NCBI RefSeq assembly: GCF_000219625.1 | Contig: NC_018218.1 | Span: 5,332,001-5,396,000, forward strand | Direction of reading: 5' to 3' | Source: Zymoseptoria tritici IPO323 | Taxonomy: Eukaryota; Ascomycota; Dothideomycetes; Mycosphaerellales; Mycosphaerellaceae | Length of the DNA: 64,000 bases | In this document: positions 44,492 through 55,062 of the stretch, piece after piece | Position numbering within the stretch: the first letter of the stretch is position 1 | Layout of the letters: every line of letters begins with the position of its first letter | The notes under the pieces: generated by a model | Told to the model about the DNA's origin: nothing | What the model saw: the letters and a program-made list of their open reading frames with translations, nothing else | Database searches by the model: none | Position numbers and translations under genes: made by a program

Positions 44492-47400
44492 ATGGCCGAT
44501 CCCAATAGTACGGCGCCGCCGCCGCATGGCAGCACGACATCACCCCCGGCCGCTCCCACGGGCAGACAACGAGCGCCTACGATCACAATAGACACATCTG
44601 CCTCCGATGCGATGGAGCCCCAACCCGCACATAACGCCGCCACATCAAATCCCTCTCCCCGATTACAGCCCGCGCTGAACTTGGACACATCTGCGACAAA
44701 CCGAGAGGTGAAGGGAAAGAACAGCTTCGACAGCAGAGACTCACGGCCGACGAGTCCTCACAACGTCTCGTCACCGCAATGGGGAACACCGCACGGCTTT
44801 CTCTCCGTTCCAACGGGCAGAAGTCGGGGGGGAAGCGTGGACACCGATGATGATTCTGCATCGACATCAGACGTCACATACGTCAGCACGAACAAGGAGA
44901 TTGCAGACGGCATGCCAAAAGCATTCGGCAGTCAGCAAGGCAGCACAGGACAGGACAATGTATTATCAGATGAGGAGGCTCTCAAGCCAGACCCGGGCAC
45001 TGAAGCGGACTTCACAAGGGACAACAATCCTTTTGCTTTTGCGCCTGGACACATGACCAAGCTGTTGAATCCTAAAAGTCTGGGTGCATTTCACGCTCTG
45101 GGCGGTCTCGTCGGACTGGAGAAGGGTCTGCGGACAGATCGTTTTACCGGGCTGAGTGTTGACGAGCAAGGCTTGGACGGCTCAGTTGCGTTCGAGGAAG
45201 CGACCAAGGTCCACAGCCCATCATCAGAAAAGACCGCGATCGACGAGCCTCCCATGGCTTCGGGAGGTGCAGACGCTGGGTCAGGGACATTTACCGACCG
45301 ACAGCGCATTTTCGAGAACAACACACTACCGGAGCGGAAAACCAAGACCATCTTCGAGCTGATGTGGATCGCATACAACGACAAAGTACTTATCGTGCTG
45401 ACGGTTGCGGCAGCCATCGCCTTGGTCCTGGGTGTGTACCAGGCCGTGGCAAACGGAGGCGTCGAATGGATTGAAGGTGTGGCTATTATTGTAGCCATTG
45501 TTATAGTGGTCATGGTTGGCGCAATCAACGACTGGCAAAAGGAACGACAATTTGCGAAGCTGAACAAGAAGAAGGATGCCAGGAATGTGAAGGTCTGTCG
45601 ATCAGGCAAGACTCAGGAGATCGATATCAAGACCTTGCTGGTAGGAGACGTTCTGCTTGTCGAGCCCGGCGATGTTATCCCTGTCGACGGCATTTTCATC
45701 TCTGGACATGGCGTGAAGTGCGACGAATCCTCCGCTACTGGAGAATCGGATGTTCTCAAGAAGACGCCAGGAGACGAAGTTTACCGTGCTATGGAGGCGG
45801 GCGAGACGCTCAAAAAGATGGATCCGTTCATGATTTCTGGAGCCAAGGTCACCGAGGGAGTCGGCCGAATGCTTGTCACCGCTGTTGGCATCCATTCATC
45901 TTTCGGCAAAACCATGATGGCGCTACAGGAAAGCAATGATATGACTCCGCTCCAAGCGAAGCTGAACAATCTGGCCGAGTACATTGCGAAGCTCGGTAGC
46001 TCTGCGGCGCTGCTCTTGTTCATCATTCTGTTCATCAAGTTCTGCGCCCAACTGCCCGGTAGCAACGACTCGCCTGCCGAGAAGGGCCAGCAATTTATGA
46101 CGATTCTCATTACTGCCATCACGGTCATCGTCGTGGCCGTTCCGGAAGGTCTTCCCTTGGCCGTCACTCTAGCATTGGCGTACGCGACGAAACGTATGCT
46201 GAAGGACAACAACTTGGTTCGTGTGCTGCGTTCCTGCGAGACCATGGGCAACGCAACGACTGTCTGCTCCGACAAGACTGGTACACTCACGCAAAATGTC
46301 ATGACCGTGGTCGCCGGGTCGTTGGGCACCTCGAGCCGATTTGCCAGCCGTGCAAGCCGTAACACGGACGACTCGGAAAAGCCCGATCCCAACAAAGACA
46401 TGAACGACAGCGTGCAAGACATGAGTACATCTGACTTCGTCGAGACCCTTGATTCATCCGTCAAACTTCTCTGGAAAGATGCCATTGCCATCAACTCCAC
46501 TGCCTTCGAGGCCGAGGACAACGGCAAGCAGGTGTTCGTCGGATCCAAGACTGAGACTGCTCTGCTCGACTTCGCTCGTGACAATCTTGGCATGGACCGC
46601 ATCAGCACCGAGCGCAGCAACGCCGAGATCGCTCAGATGCTTCCTTTCGATTCTGGCCGGAAGTGTATGGCCATGGTCATCAAGCTCAAGGATGGCAAGA
46701 CTCATCGACTTGTCGTCAAGGGTGCCAGCGAAATCATGCTCCGTCACTGCTCTGACATTGTTCGTGATGCCACCCATGGCATCGATGCTGTCCCTCTTAG
46801 CGTTGAGGGCAGGGAGACTCTCGAGCATCTCATCGACGCCTACGCTGGCCGCTCCCTTCGTACCATCGGCTTCATTTTTCGCGACTTTGAGTCTGACGTT
46901 TGGCCACCTAAGGGTGTAAAGCGTGTCGAGGACGACAGGACGCAGGCCGAGTTTGCCGATATTTGCAAGCAAATGACCTTCCTCGGAATCGTTGGTATCC
47001 AGGATCCTCTGCGTGAGGGTGTACCGGAAGCCGTCAAGGACTGCATAATGGCTGGTGTGTTCCCGCGCATGGTCACAGGCGACAACATCATTACAGCCAA
47101 GGCCATCGCAACCGAGTGCGGCATCTATACCGAAGGCGGTATCGCGATAGAGGGACCGGAGTTCAGGACGATGAGCAAGTCCAAGCAGATGGAAATCATT
47201 CCTCACTTGCAGGTCATGGCCCGTTCATCCCCTGACGACAAGAGGACTTTGGTCAAGCGTCTGAAGGAGATGGGTGAGACTGTGGCCGTCACCGGTGATG
47301 GAACCAACGACGCGCCTGCTCTCAAGGCTGCCGATGTCGGTTTCGCCATGAACATTGCCGGTACGGAGGTCGCGAAAGAGGCCTCGGACATCATTCTCAT

Positions 47401-48667
47401 GGACGACAACTTCGCATCTATTGTCAAAGGCATCATGTGGGGACGAGCTGTGAACGACGCTGTGAGGAAGTTTCTCCAGTTTCAGATCACCGTCAACATC
47501 ACCGCTGTGGCACTCGCGTTCATCTCTTCCGTGTCAAGCAACGACGAGGAGTCTGTCCTGACGGCTGTTCAACTTCTGTGGATCAATCTCATCATGGACA
47601 CAATGGCTGCGCTCGCGCTCGCAACCGACCCACCCAACCGCAAGATCCTCAACCGGAAACCCGACAAGAAATCCGCACCCCTTTTCTCCGTCACCATGTG
47701 GAAGATGATTATCGGCCAGGCTATATACCAGCTGACCATCACATTGATTCTCTACTTCGCCGGCAAATCCATCTTTGGCTACCACTCCGACGATCCAGCC
47801 ACGAACGAACGTCTCGACAGGGAACACCGCACTTTGGTCTTCAACACCTTCACCTGGATGCAGATCTTCAACGCACTCAACAACCGCCGTCTCGACAATG
47901 AGTTCAACATCTTTGAGGGTCTCCGACACAACCTCTTCTTTGTCGGCATCTTCTTGACCATGATCGGCGGTCAAGTCCTCATCATCTTCGTTGGCTCCTG
48001 GGAAGTGTTCCAAGCCCAACGCCAAACCGGCACGCAGTGGGCCATTGCGCTCGTGCTCGGCCTCCTCTCTTTACCCATGGGAGTCGTCATCCGCATGTTC
48101 CCTAACTCGATCGCCACCAAAATGTGCCCTCCGTTCCTTAAGCGTTGGGCTCAGAAGAAGCGCGACGCCCGCAACAAGATCATCATCACGGACGAGGAAA
48201 ACCCCGCCGACAAGGATGCGTACGCGTTCAATGAAGCGCTATTCGAGATCCAACAGGAGCTGTCGTGGATGAAGAAGTACAAGGGCGGCCGCATCAACTC
48301 GCTCAAATTCACCATCGCACACCCTAAGGAGGCATTCCTCGCTTCTCGATCACCCAGCAGAAGTCGCGCGAGTTCCAGTCTCCCGCGCACGCCTAATAAC
48401 GAACGTGATTCGGACGACCACAACGCATCACCTGGCCTCAACCCTCCCGCGACACCGGAAGGTCGTCGTAAGAGAGGCCGTTCACGCTCCAACTCTGCCT
48501 TTGCCGGTGTCGCCATGGCGGGTATCGTCGGAGGCTCCATCGCCGGCGCGTGGTCGCCTATCGATCGACGAGATGGCGACGACGCGGTGTCGTTTGGCGG
48601 CAAGGCGACGAGTCAGAGGAGTCGGTCGAAGAGTGATGTGAGGAGGAGTGGCGAGGACAAGCCTTGA
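44492..48667 (+). CDS. PMC1-type calcium-transporting P-type ATPase
   Basis: An ATP-driven Ca2+ pump (P2B type) that moves cytosolic calcium into the vacuole or out of the cell. One uninterrupted exon of 1391 aa. Order: a long disordered N-terminus (about 270 residues, Ser/Thr/Pro-rich), first membrane pair (VLIVLTVAAAIALVLGVYQ), actuator domain with SSATGESDVLKK, the PEGLPLAVTLALAYATKRM helix at P551, phosphorylated D594 in CSDKTGTLTQN, nucleotide domain, hinge TGDGTNDAPALKAADVG from T934, and the last membrane helices with INLIMDTMAALALATDPP. The C-terminus is Ser/Arg-rich, a possible regulatory tail. The ATG context is good (AGCCATGGCC). Fungal PMC1 orthologs are controlled by calcineurin; I cannot see a CDRE site with certainty. 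Confidence 0.96.
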   Translation: MADPNSTAPPPHGSTTSPPAAPTGRQRAPTITIDTSASDAMEPQPAHNAATSNPSPRLQPALNLDTSATNREVKGKNSFDSRDSRPTSPHNVSSPQWGTPHGFLSVPTGRSRGGSVDTDDDSASTSDVTYVSTNKEIADGMPKAFGSQQGSTGQDNVLSDEEALKPDPGTEADFTRDNNPFAFAPGHMTKLLNPKSLGAFHALGGLVGLEKGLRTDRFTGLSVDEQGLDGSVAFEEATKVHSPSSEKTAIDEPPMASGGADAGSGTFTDRQRIFENNTLPERKTKTIFELMWIAYNDKVLIVLTVAAAIALVLGVYQAVANGGVEWIEGVAIIVAIVIVVMVGAINDWQKERQFAKLNKKKDARNVKVCRSGKTQEIDIKTLLVGDVLLVEPGDVIPVDGIFISGHGVKCDESSATGESDVLKKTPGDEVYRAMEAGETLKKMDPFMISGAKVTEGVGRMLVTAVGIHSSFGKTMMALQESNDMTPLQAKLNNLAEYIAKLGSSAALLLFIILFIKFCAQLPGSNDSPAEKGQQFMTILITAITVIVVAVPEGLPLAVTLALAYATKRMLKDNNLVRVLRSCETMGNATTVCSDKTGTLTQNVMTVVAGSLGTSSRFASRASRNTDDSEKPDPNKDMNDSVQDMSTSDFVETLDSSVKLLWKDAIAINSTAFEAEDNGKQVFVGSKTETALLDFARDNLGMDRISTERSNAEIAQMLPFDSGRKCMAMVIKLKDGKTHRLVVKGASEIMLRHCSDIVRDATHGIDAVPLSVEGRETLEHLIDAYAGRSLRTIGFIFRDFESDVWPPKGVKRVEDDRTQAEFADICKQMTFLGIVGIQDPLREGVPEAVKDCIMAGVFPRMVTGDNIITAKAIATECGIYTEGGIAIEGPEFRTMSKSKQMEIIPHLQVMARSSPDDKRTLVKRLKEMGETVAVTGDGTNDAPALKAADVGFAMNIAGTEVAKEASDIILMDDNFASIVKGIMWGRAVNDAVRKFLQFQITVNITAVALAFISSVSSNDEESVLTAVQLLWINLIMDTMAALALATDPPNRKILNRKPDKKSAPLFSVTMWKMIIGQAIYQLTITLILYFAGKSIFGYHSDDPATNERLDREHRTLVFNTFTWMQIFNALNNRRLDNEFNIFEGLRHNLFFVGIFLTMIGGQVLIIFVGSWEVFQAQRQTGTQWAIALVLGLLSLPMGVVIRMFPNSIATKMCPPFLKRWAQKKRDARNKIIITDEENPADKDAYAFNEALFEIQQELSWMKKYKGGRINSLKFTIAHPKEAFLASRSPSRSRASSSLPRTPNNERDSDDHNASPGLNPPATPEGRRKRGRSRSNSAFAGVAMAGIVGGSIAGAWSPIDRRDGDDAVSFGGKATSQRSRSKSDVRRSGEDKP

Positions 48668-49139
48668 GAGTGACTTTAATTGAGAGGCACATACACAGCG
48701 AGGTGTGCTTTGACTTGGTGTTTCTGCTCTCGATTCGGCGGACACGCATTGGAGCGGCGTTCTCTTTTATCTCTTCTTCTGTGTACTGTTCTTTAGCTTC
48801 ACTGTATTGCTTCGAGGTGGAGATGGAAAAAGCACAGATCGCTTTTTGGTTGGCGTGGCGGGATGGTAGGACTCGAAATGCAAGATGTAGCTTCCGAACG
48901 AAGACAGAAACTTTCTCCAGATTGCAATTCTCTTTCATATCCAATACTCAATGTGAAATTCACCATCCTCCATCGCATTGAAGCACCCGTGCAGCGAGAT
49001 CGATGTGCAAATGCTCCACACGAGGCTCACACGATTTGTACGCTATCAGTGGCGTCGTTCGATGACTTACAGCAAATCAAAGGTGAACCATGCAAGCCGG
49101 AACAATGCGCCCGGGTTTAGTGAGATCAGACTATTCCAC
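48668..49139. other. Convergent 3' regions
   Basis: Almost 0.5 kb lies between the stops of the Ca2+ ATPase (+) and the sedolisin gene (-). It contains only 3' untranslated sequence as far as I can tell. Confidence 0.4.
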
Positions 49140-51002
49140 TCATTGCACATAGAACATTACAAGAGCCAGCAGAGCAAACCCCAAGCTGCTGACGCCTACT
49201 TGCCCGGCGCCGCCCTTGCTCCCATTCGCCGTCCCATTCCCGCCAGAAGAGTTCCCAGCTTGAGCATCCAGCGCCTCAATGAGCTTATTGAAAACCGGCG
49301 ATCCCAACCCAGTAACCGCATCCCATCCCTCAGAGACATCATACCCCGGCGTCTCCGACAACGTACAATTCGAAAGCGGCTTACAATCCCCCGCATTACT
49401 GCCACCCGTCGTAATATCCTTGAGCGCGCCGTTCGACAAAGAGTACAGCCACGGGTTAAGGAAACCCAATGGAGGTCGACCCTTGGAAGCTTCATAGTCG
49501 TTGAGAAGAGTGATCACCGCACCCCATCGGGGAGCAGCTGCGCTGGTCCCAGCGATGCCGAGGGTTAGGTTATTGTACATTACAGGAGCGTTGGTGGAAA
49601 AGGCGCTGACGTCGGGGATGCCGCGGCCGGAGGCGTTGTAGCCCGACTTGCTCTGGTAGGATTCGGGAACGTGGGAGGAGATGTAGCTCGGTACGACTTT
49701 GTCTTGGTAGGAAGGGCGGGGGAAGTAGTTGGAGAAGCCACCTCCCGAAGCGGTGAAGCCGGCTTGGTTGAGCACGCCCTTGATGGTGTCTTTTGTGGCT
49801 GCGGTTTCGGAGGAGAGATCGGTCGTGCCGCCGACGCTTGTCACATAAGGGCATGATGCTGGGAATTTTGGTGAGAACACATGTTTGTGTTCTACAGTGG
49901 GCTGGTCGCCTTGAGCGCCGTTGTTGCCCGAGCTGAAGATCAGGCTGACGCCGCGGGCTCCGATGGTTTGGAACATTGTGCAGAGGCTTCGAGCGTAGTC
50001 CTCGTTTATTCTGTCCTCGGCGACGCTTTCAGTGAAGACCACGACTGAGGGCACAGTTTCGTTGTGCATAAGATCTTGCAGGAAGCGGACGAAGGGATCA
50101 TAGGTCGTGCCAATGTCTGGCCCAAACACGCCTCCTAGATTGTACAGTGTACCTTTGGCTGGCCAAGCCAGGCCAAAGATTGTCTGAGTACCCAAGGCCG
50201 TCTCGATGCCGCTCTCTATTCCGGATGGGCCATTTACCGGGTCGCCAGAACCGATGACATCCATCTGAGCGCGAGCATCTCCAGCCGGCTTGTTGAATGT
50301 CTCCAGATATTGCTGTAGATCATTAGGATGGAAGACTGCGGCTTCGGTGGCATACACTGCGAACGTCGTGCGATTGGGTTGCGCCGTGTATGTAATGTTG
50401 TAGACGGAGCGAATGCAAATTGGCGCGGTGTAGTCCTCGGCACTACATTTCCCGGGTCCAGTTAACTGTCTTTTCAGTATGTCCTTTGGCCGGGCTGTAT
50501 CCTTCATAGGCTCAGGGAATGAATCAGTCGGCGAGATGAAGTCGATACGAGGTCGCATGACTTGTGGCAGATTGATCTCGTCGGATCGAACGATCTCCCT
50601 TACACCATCGGTGTATACGTTGTACGTAGTGTTCAGGAGTTGTTCGGCTTTTCGAATAGTTGTCGCGACCTCAATGACGTTGCCGCGCTGAGTTGTGCTT
50701 GAATGGTCTCCATTGCTGAACAGCCAGGATAGGATGTTGTCTGTCGTTGACTGCGTCGGAGCAAGCAATGTTTGTATGTCGTCTGTGGACAAATGCTGAC
50801 GATAGTGAGAGTTCCCAGGCGTCGCGATCTCCGAACATCGCTGTTCAAGGATATTCTGTCCTTCTGTGGTCTTGATGCCGATATGCAATGAGATGGAAGC
50901 ATCGGCTGAAGCTTTGCGAACTCGTGTCCACCCATGCTGGCTGAGTGCGACGCAGAGCGAAGACTGAGCGAGCACTAGTAGTTGCAGCAGGATGAACGCC
51001 AT
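49140..51002 (-). CDS. GPI-type sedolisin (S53) family protein with altered active site
   Basis: A secreted serine-carboxyl peptidase relative. One exon, 620 aa. A signal peptide (MAFILLQLLVLAQSSLCVA) is followed by a pro-domain to about residue 200 (KRQLTGPGKC marks the likely maturation site), then the subtilisin-like catalytic fold. Ser is present in LGIAGTSAAAPRWG. The usual E-x-x-x-D pair reads IESGIETA, so the Asp is replaced by Glu; the oxyanion SGD reads FSSGNNG, so that Asp is Asn. The calcium end is GYDVSEGWDAVTGLGSP. The C-terminus is Gly/Ser/Asn-rich with a hydrophobic end (SSLGFALLALVMFYVQ), a GPI-anchor signal. Several N-glycosylation sites occur. Activity as a tripeptidyl peptidase is uncertain. 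Confidence 0.9.
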   Translation of the reverse strand: MAFILLQLLVLAQSSLCVALSQHGWTRVRKASADASISLHIGIKTTEGQNILEQRCSEIATPGNSHYRQHLSTDDIQTLLAPTQSTTDNILSWLFSNGDHSSTTQRGNVIEVATTIRKAEQLLNTTYNVYTDGVREIVRSDEINLPQVMRPRIDFISPTDSFPEPMKDTARPKDILKRQLTGPGKCSAEDYTAPICIRSVYNITYTAQPNRTTFAVYATEAAVFHPNDLQQYLETFNKPAGDARAQMDVIGSGDPVNGPSGIESGIETALGTQTIFGLAWPAKGTLYNLGGVFGPDIGTTYDPFVRFLQDLMHNETVPSVVVFTESVAEDRINEDYARSLCTMFQTIGARGVSLIFSSGNNGAQGDQPTVEHKHVFSPKFPASCPYVTSVGGTTDLSSETAATKDTIKGVLNQAGFTASGGGFSNYFPRPSYQDKVVPSYISSHVPESYQSKSGYNASGRGIPDVSAFSTNAPVMYNNLTLGIAGTSAAAPRWGAVITLLNDYEASKGRPPLGFLNPWLYSLSNGALKDITTGGSNAGDCKPLSNCTLSETPGYDVSEGWDAVTGLGSPVFNKLIEALDAQAGNSSGGNGTANGSKGGAGQVGVSSLGFALLALVMFYVQ

Positions 51003-51885
51003 CGTTATTCAGCTTTGGTCGTCATAGTTGTTGGAGTCAATTGAAGAGTCTGTTCGAGAGTGTCAGCGGCTGCGATCAGTTGGAATGTGGCGGGTCGTCG
51101 GGTCAGCGCTACGGTTAGTCAGCATCCTCCATGGATCCTTCCGAATGCGTTCACATGCAGGACGCCTCGTCGCCTTCAGAGCCACATTCCGACGCCGAAG
51201 TTTTGAACTGCGCGGCCAGTCCCAAGTTATCTCACGAGCCGAGCTGATGACATGCTTGAGTCCTGGTCCAGAATTTCCTCCAAGAACCTGTGCTCGAATT
51301 TCGCGCAACATCAGCCGAGACCCCGATGACTTTGTCCAGTACATAGCTGCTTCCGACGCATGGCATCAGTATCCCAAACCGTTGTGAGCCATGACTATGC
51401 TGCCTCTTGTGGCAGTTTGTAAAGCGAAAGCCTTGGAAAAGCCTCGTATACGGAGGTTGGCGGAATCTGCGTCAGTGGACGCATACGCGTGAAGACACTG
51501 GCCATCAGCTTCGTATCCGGGATCCGAGTAGTCCTTGCACCATTCTTCAAAGCCAGAGGATGCAGTCGGAGTGCCGAGCGTGTGTTTCTGCAGGAGCGAC
51601 GAATGCCTCGCCAGTGCACTGCGTGAGCTCTCCGTGACCACGGCGCAGAACTCTTGCACAATGCAAACAGAGTGACCTGCCGAGCAGAAAACCCTGGCGC
51701 AAGGCCGACATGTTCTGAGTCCTGATAAAGTGAGTTGTTCGAAAGTTGTGCACATTGCGTATCCCTGTCCTGCCGCTATATTTACAGCGCAACCCCATCT
51801 CGTCGGTATCCCACCCACGCACGCCAATCGTCCCTCAGCTCTTCTCATTCCCTCTCATGCCATCCGTCCAACAGCAAATCCTCTT
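51003..51885. other. Intergenic, sedolisin to complex I subunit
   Basis: This 0.9 kb includes the sedolisin promoter and the 3' end of the complex I subunit gene. A 160-codon minus-strand frame (51366-51848) starts with ATG and is Cys-rich in places, but it lacks a signal peptide or domain and overlaps the 3' untranslated region; I do not call it. Confidence 0.4.
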
Positions 51886-52308
51886 CTACTCCGTCTTCGG
51901 AACGTAGTTTTGCTGCTCGAACAGGTATCCCCGAATCTTGCTGTGCTTCAATTGCTGCAGGTATCGCTCTGTGACACGCACATCTCGTCAGCACGTCGTC
52001 CTCACCAAATCGCCCCTCCACAAACAACGACCCAGCACTCCCGACCCTCCCACCACCTCTCAGCAGGACAGAAAAATCTCACCTCTCAAATGCCCACACT
52101 TCTCCAAATGATTCACCCCCTCCCGATAATAGCACTTCCCCATCTCCTCGCGGATCAGCCGCGCCATCATGCTCTGCACCCATTGCTCGCGGATGATGGA
52201 GTCCTGCGCGGCTTTGAGGGCTTTGTTGTCGTCGTAGTCGACGCCTTCGAAGGTCGGCGGGACGGTCGGTTTGGAGGCTTTGAAGGACTCGGATTCGGGG
52301 GTCGGCAT
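51886..52308 (-). CDS. Complex I 12 kDa subunit (NDUFB10/PDSW-like)
   Basis: An accessory subunit of NADH:ubiquinone oxidoreductase in the mitochondrial inner membrane, facing the intermembrane space. Exons 52308-52083 and 51968-51886 with a 114 nt intron give 102 aa. It starts MPTPESESFKASKPTVPPTF and continues with FEGVDYDDNKALKAAQDSII, REQWVQSMMARLIREEMGKC, and NHLEKCGHLRERYLQQLKHS across the splice, ending GYLFEQQNYVPKTE. I recognise this from fungal complex I 12 kDa subunits. The cysteines around GKCYYREGVNHLEKC fit a disulfide-bonded intermembrane-space protein. The intron has a GTGAGA donor and a TCACAG acceptor, and frame is kept. Confidence 0.88.
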
Positions 52309-52522
52309 GGTTGCGGTCGTGGGAGCGGCTTCGGGCGTGAGATTGAGGGTCGGCCGGTTGGGTTATCGCATTCACTGGCGCGCGGTGGGAGATGTGGTGT
52401 GCTGGACTGCTGTTGTTGCGACGGTAGGTGCAAGGCGCGGGCTGAGGTCGTCGTTCAAGATCAATGCGAGCCGGCGGCCGGTTCCATTGCTAGCTCGCCG
52501 CTTAGTCATGCGCCTGCCTGAT

Positions 52523-52975
52523 TCATTCCTCCAAAATGCTAGGCGTCTTGTCTCCGGGCGTCAACTTCGCAACCTTCTTGCTCTTCCTCCAACTAAACCT
52601 CTTACTCTTCCTCCTCGTCGAGGTCGAAACCTCCGACATCCGCCGTTTCTCCTCTTGCTCTCTCTCCTCCGCTTTCTTGCCCCAGTAATCTTTGCCGCCA
52701 TTACTCGGCATACCGTAGCTCACTTTCCACTGCCACTCGTCGAACTTGACGACCTGCTTCTCCTCGATCTCGAGGAGCAATGCATCTCTTCGAGCTTGAC
52801 AGGGTGGGCACAGTGAGTCGAGTTTCAGCGTCTTGTATGGATGGGCGACGATTTGGCAGGTCGTTGACCAGGACACTGCGGGTCCGATGCATGCGTGTCG
52901 GCATTCGACGAGCGGTTGGGGGCTGAAAGTGCTGTGGCCGCACGTTGTGAAGATGGCACGGCGATGGAGACACAT
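52523..52975 (-). CDS. Small Cys/His-rich protein of unknown function
   Basis: A single-exon protein of 150 aa from the ATG at 52975 (MCLHRRAIFTTCGHSTFSP); the frame extends upstream only through a GTG, so this ATG is preferred. The first 65 residues hold Cys/His pairs (C2, H4, C12, H14, then CRHAC and LCPPC) spaced as in a small zinc-binding fold common in Dothideomycete hypothetical proteins. A Trp-containing block follows (FDEWQWKVSYG), then a Lys/Arg/Glu-rich tail (KKAEEREQEEKRR, RRKSKRFSWRKSKK) with the look of a nuclear localisation signal. I know no named family. It sits alone between two genes of the same strand. Confidence 0.65.
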   Translation of the reverse strand: MCLHRRAIFTTCGHSTFSPQPLVECRHACIGPAVSWSTTCQIVAHPYKTLKLDSLCPPCQARRDALLLEIEEKQVVKFDEWQWKVSYGMPSNGGKDYWGKKAEEREQEEKRRMSEVSTSTRRKSKRFSWRKSKKVAKLTPGDKTPSILEE

Positions 52976-53339
52976 GTTTGCGTGCAGGTTGGGCCTCGAG
53001 GGAGCCTGCTTCTCCACCGATTTTCAGGATGGTCACGGCGATTCTGCTTCGGGCTGTCCTTTGTCCGTTCGAACAATGTGGGCCAAGCAAGCTGTGCGGT
53101 CTTTGATTTCTTTGTGAAGTTGCATGTGGACAAGCTCTTCGCTCGGAGATTGTATGTGTTGCATCAGGGACGGTTCGATCACGCATTGAGGATGTCTAAG
53201 AAGCAAGTTTAAGGGACAAGAAGTCGGTACATTCATTCATTGTGCCAATCGACTTGTATATTTTGGTATGTAAGCGGATCAACTGGAGGAGTTCAATAAA
53301 CTAGAACACACTACTGCGAGATCCCAATCCATCATTTCT
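52976..53339. other. Short spacer
   Basis: About 360 bases between two minus-strand genes contain the promoter of the Cys/His-rich gene and the 3' end of the transporter gene. Nothing else is seen. Confidence 0.35.
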
Positions 53340-55062
53340 TCACGAGCTGTCCTCCTTCGAATCGACCTTGCCGACAATGCTTTGCGACCTCTCCGGCAGC
53401 ACCCCCAGGCCCATCGCGCTCGTATCAAAGCCATGAAGCTCGAGATACTTGCGGAACTCAATGTCTTCTTTCTCAATCGTATCCTGATTGATCTCCGGCA
53501 GCAGCCACACAAGGAGTGCGCTCACAAAGCACAGGCTTGATGCGACATAAAAGGGATATTGCCCTTGACGCACCACGGACGAGCCTCCAGCATCCTGGAT
53601 GTACGGAAAGATGTAGTTTCCAATAAAGCCACCAATCTTGCCCATCGCCGCGGCGATCGCATAGTACTGGCCACGAATTCCAGTAGCGCAAGTCTTCGAC
53701 GCAACAAGACCGATGTTGTCTCCGGGTCCCATCTCTCCGAGCATGAGAAAGACGCCGTACACGACGACGAATCCGGCAATGTTCTTGGGCATCTTGAGAT
53801 ACTCGTAGCAGCCGCTCATGATGAAGCCCAATACACCCTGTGCAATGACGAAGACGAAAAGAGCCTTACGAGGACCCATCCAGTCGGAGGTGAAGCTGCC
53901 GAAGATGGCACCTGGAAGGTAGAACAAGTTGACCAGGCAAGCCCTGTGAAATATCGGAGTTAGTCATCGCCAGCACAGTTGAAGTCCGTCGATACTACTC
54001 ACCATCCGAAAGTCTGCCATAACGCTGCATCAGGCTGGATAACATCGATCCACGCCGAAGAGTAGATGCTGAATGGGTAGGTGAGGAAGTCGTAGATGAA
54101 CCAGATGCCGCAGACCAGAAGAAGGCGAGGGCCGTAGAACTTCAAGGCGAGGTAGTATGGCGTTTTCGTTCGCTTGAAGCTCTCGCGGGAGAACGACTCT
54201 GGTTCGTTGAGTTTGAGACGAAGGTAGAGGAGCGAAAGTGGTGGAATGACGCCGAGCGCGAGAGACAGACGCCAGACGAGGGTGAGATTGTCCGGAGCGG
54301 CCCTCGTGATGATCATGGGAACGAGGGTGCCGATGACGAAGCCGAGATCAATCTGAGTACTGTTCGTTGAGGTCAGCAACTGCGAGCATATAATTCATCT
54401 GCGGCACTCACTTCGTGAAGAGACAAAACCTATACCAGAAGGAAAGAATGTCAGCTACCGCTTATGTGGACAAGTACAAGTGCCTGAGATAGAATAATTT
54501 ACCAGCGATTGCGGTGGCCTTCTTTCAGCTCACCCGTGGACTCAGCGGCGCCGACTGACCCAGCAGGATACTCTCCACCGATACCGATGCCGAGAAGAAA
54601 TCGATAGGCCGTCAGCGCGGCGAACAGACCTTGCACACTACCTCCAGCGCCGTACGAGCCTGCGCCCAAAGCGGCGAAGACGAAAAGAATCACTGTCGAG
54701 ATGAACAAACTCCACTTCCTCGAGTAGTGATCACTGGTGTAACCAAATACCAGCTGGCCGACCACGGTTCCGGCGAAAGCGATGGAAGTGACATTCTGCC
54801 GAGCGCTGGATTTGGTGTAGGCATCGCCGTAGAGTGATTTGAGAATCGTATTGACTGGACCGATGACGGCTTGAAGGTAGCCGTCCGAGAAGAGTCCAGC
54901 GCCGCATGCGATGGTGGGCCATGATCGCTCCCAGCGAGTCTTGCCTGTGGCGGCCAGAGGTGGCAGATCTGTGGTCGTGGCTTTGTGGGTCGTCTTCTTG
55001 TCGGTGTGGTCGCTGGAAGAGTGCCTCTCGACCGAGTCGAATGGAACTTGCTTGTCGGCCAT
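53340..55062 (-). CDS. Git1-like MFS transporter (glycerophosphodiester/phosphate)
   Basis: A plasma membrane proton symporter of the phosphate/glycerophosphoinositol branch of the major facilitator family. Exons 55062-54503, 54429-54412, 54359-54003 and 53943-53340 give 512 aa. The second exon is only 18 nt. The N-terminus is polar; transmembrane helices follow, with GAGLFSDGYLQAVIGPVN in helix 1, FGYTSDHYSRKWSLF between helices 2 and 3 (MFS signature), and GIGIGGEYPAGSVGAAESTG in helix 4, typical of this branch. The central loop is basic and acidic (LKLNEPESFSRESFKRTK). The C-terminal half includes LMLGEMGPGDNIGLVASK. The pattern matches fungal 'MFS phospholipid transporter Git1' proteins more than Pho84. 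The exact substrate is not proven by sequence. Confidence 0.92.

Noticed and set aside
45781..47206. Long antisense frames (279 and 250 codons) inside the Ca2+ ATPase gene
   Set aside because: The sense strand carries an unbroken, motif-complete ATPase; the antisense frames follow from its codon bias.
51366..51848. 160-codon minus-strand frame with several cysteines
   Set aside because: It has no signal peptide or domain, and it overlaps the 3' region of the complex I subunit gene.
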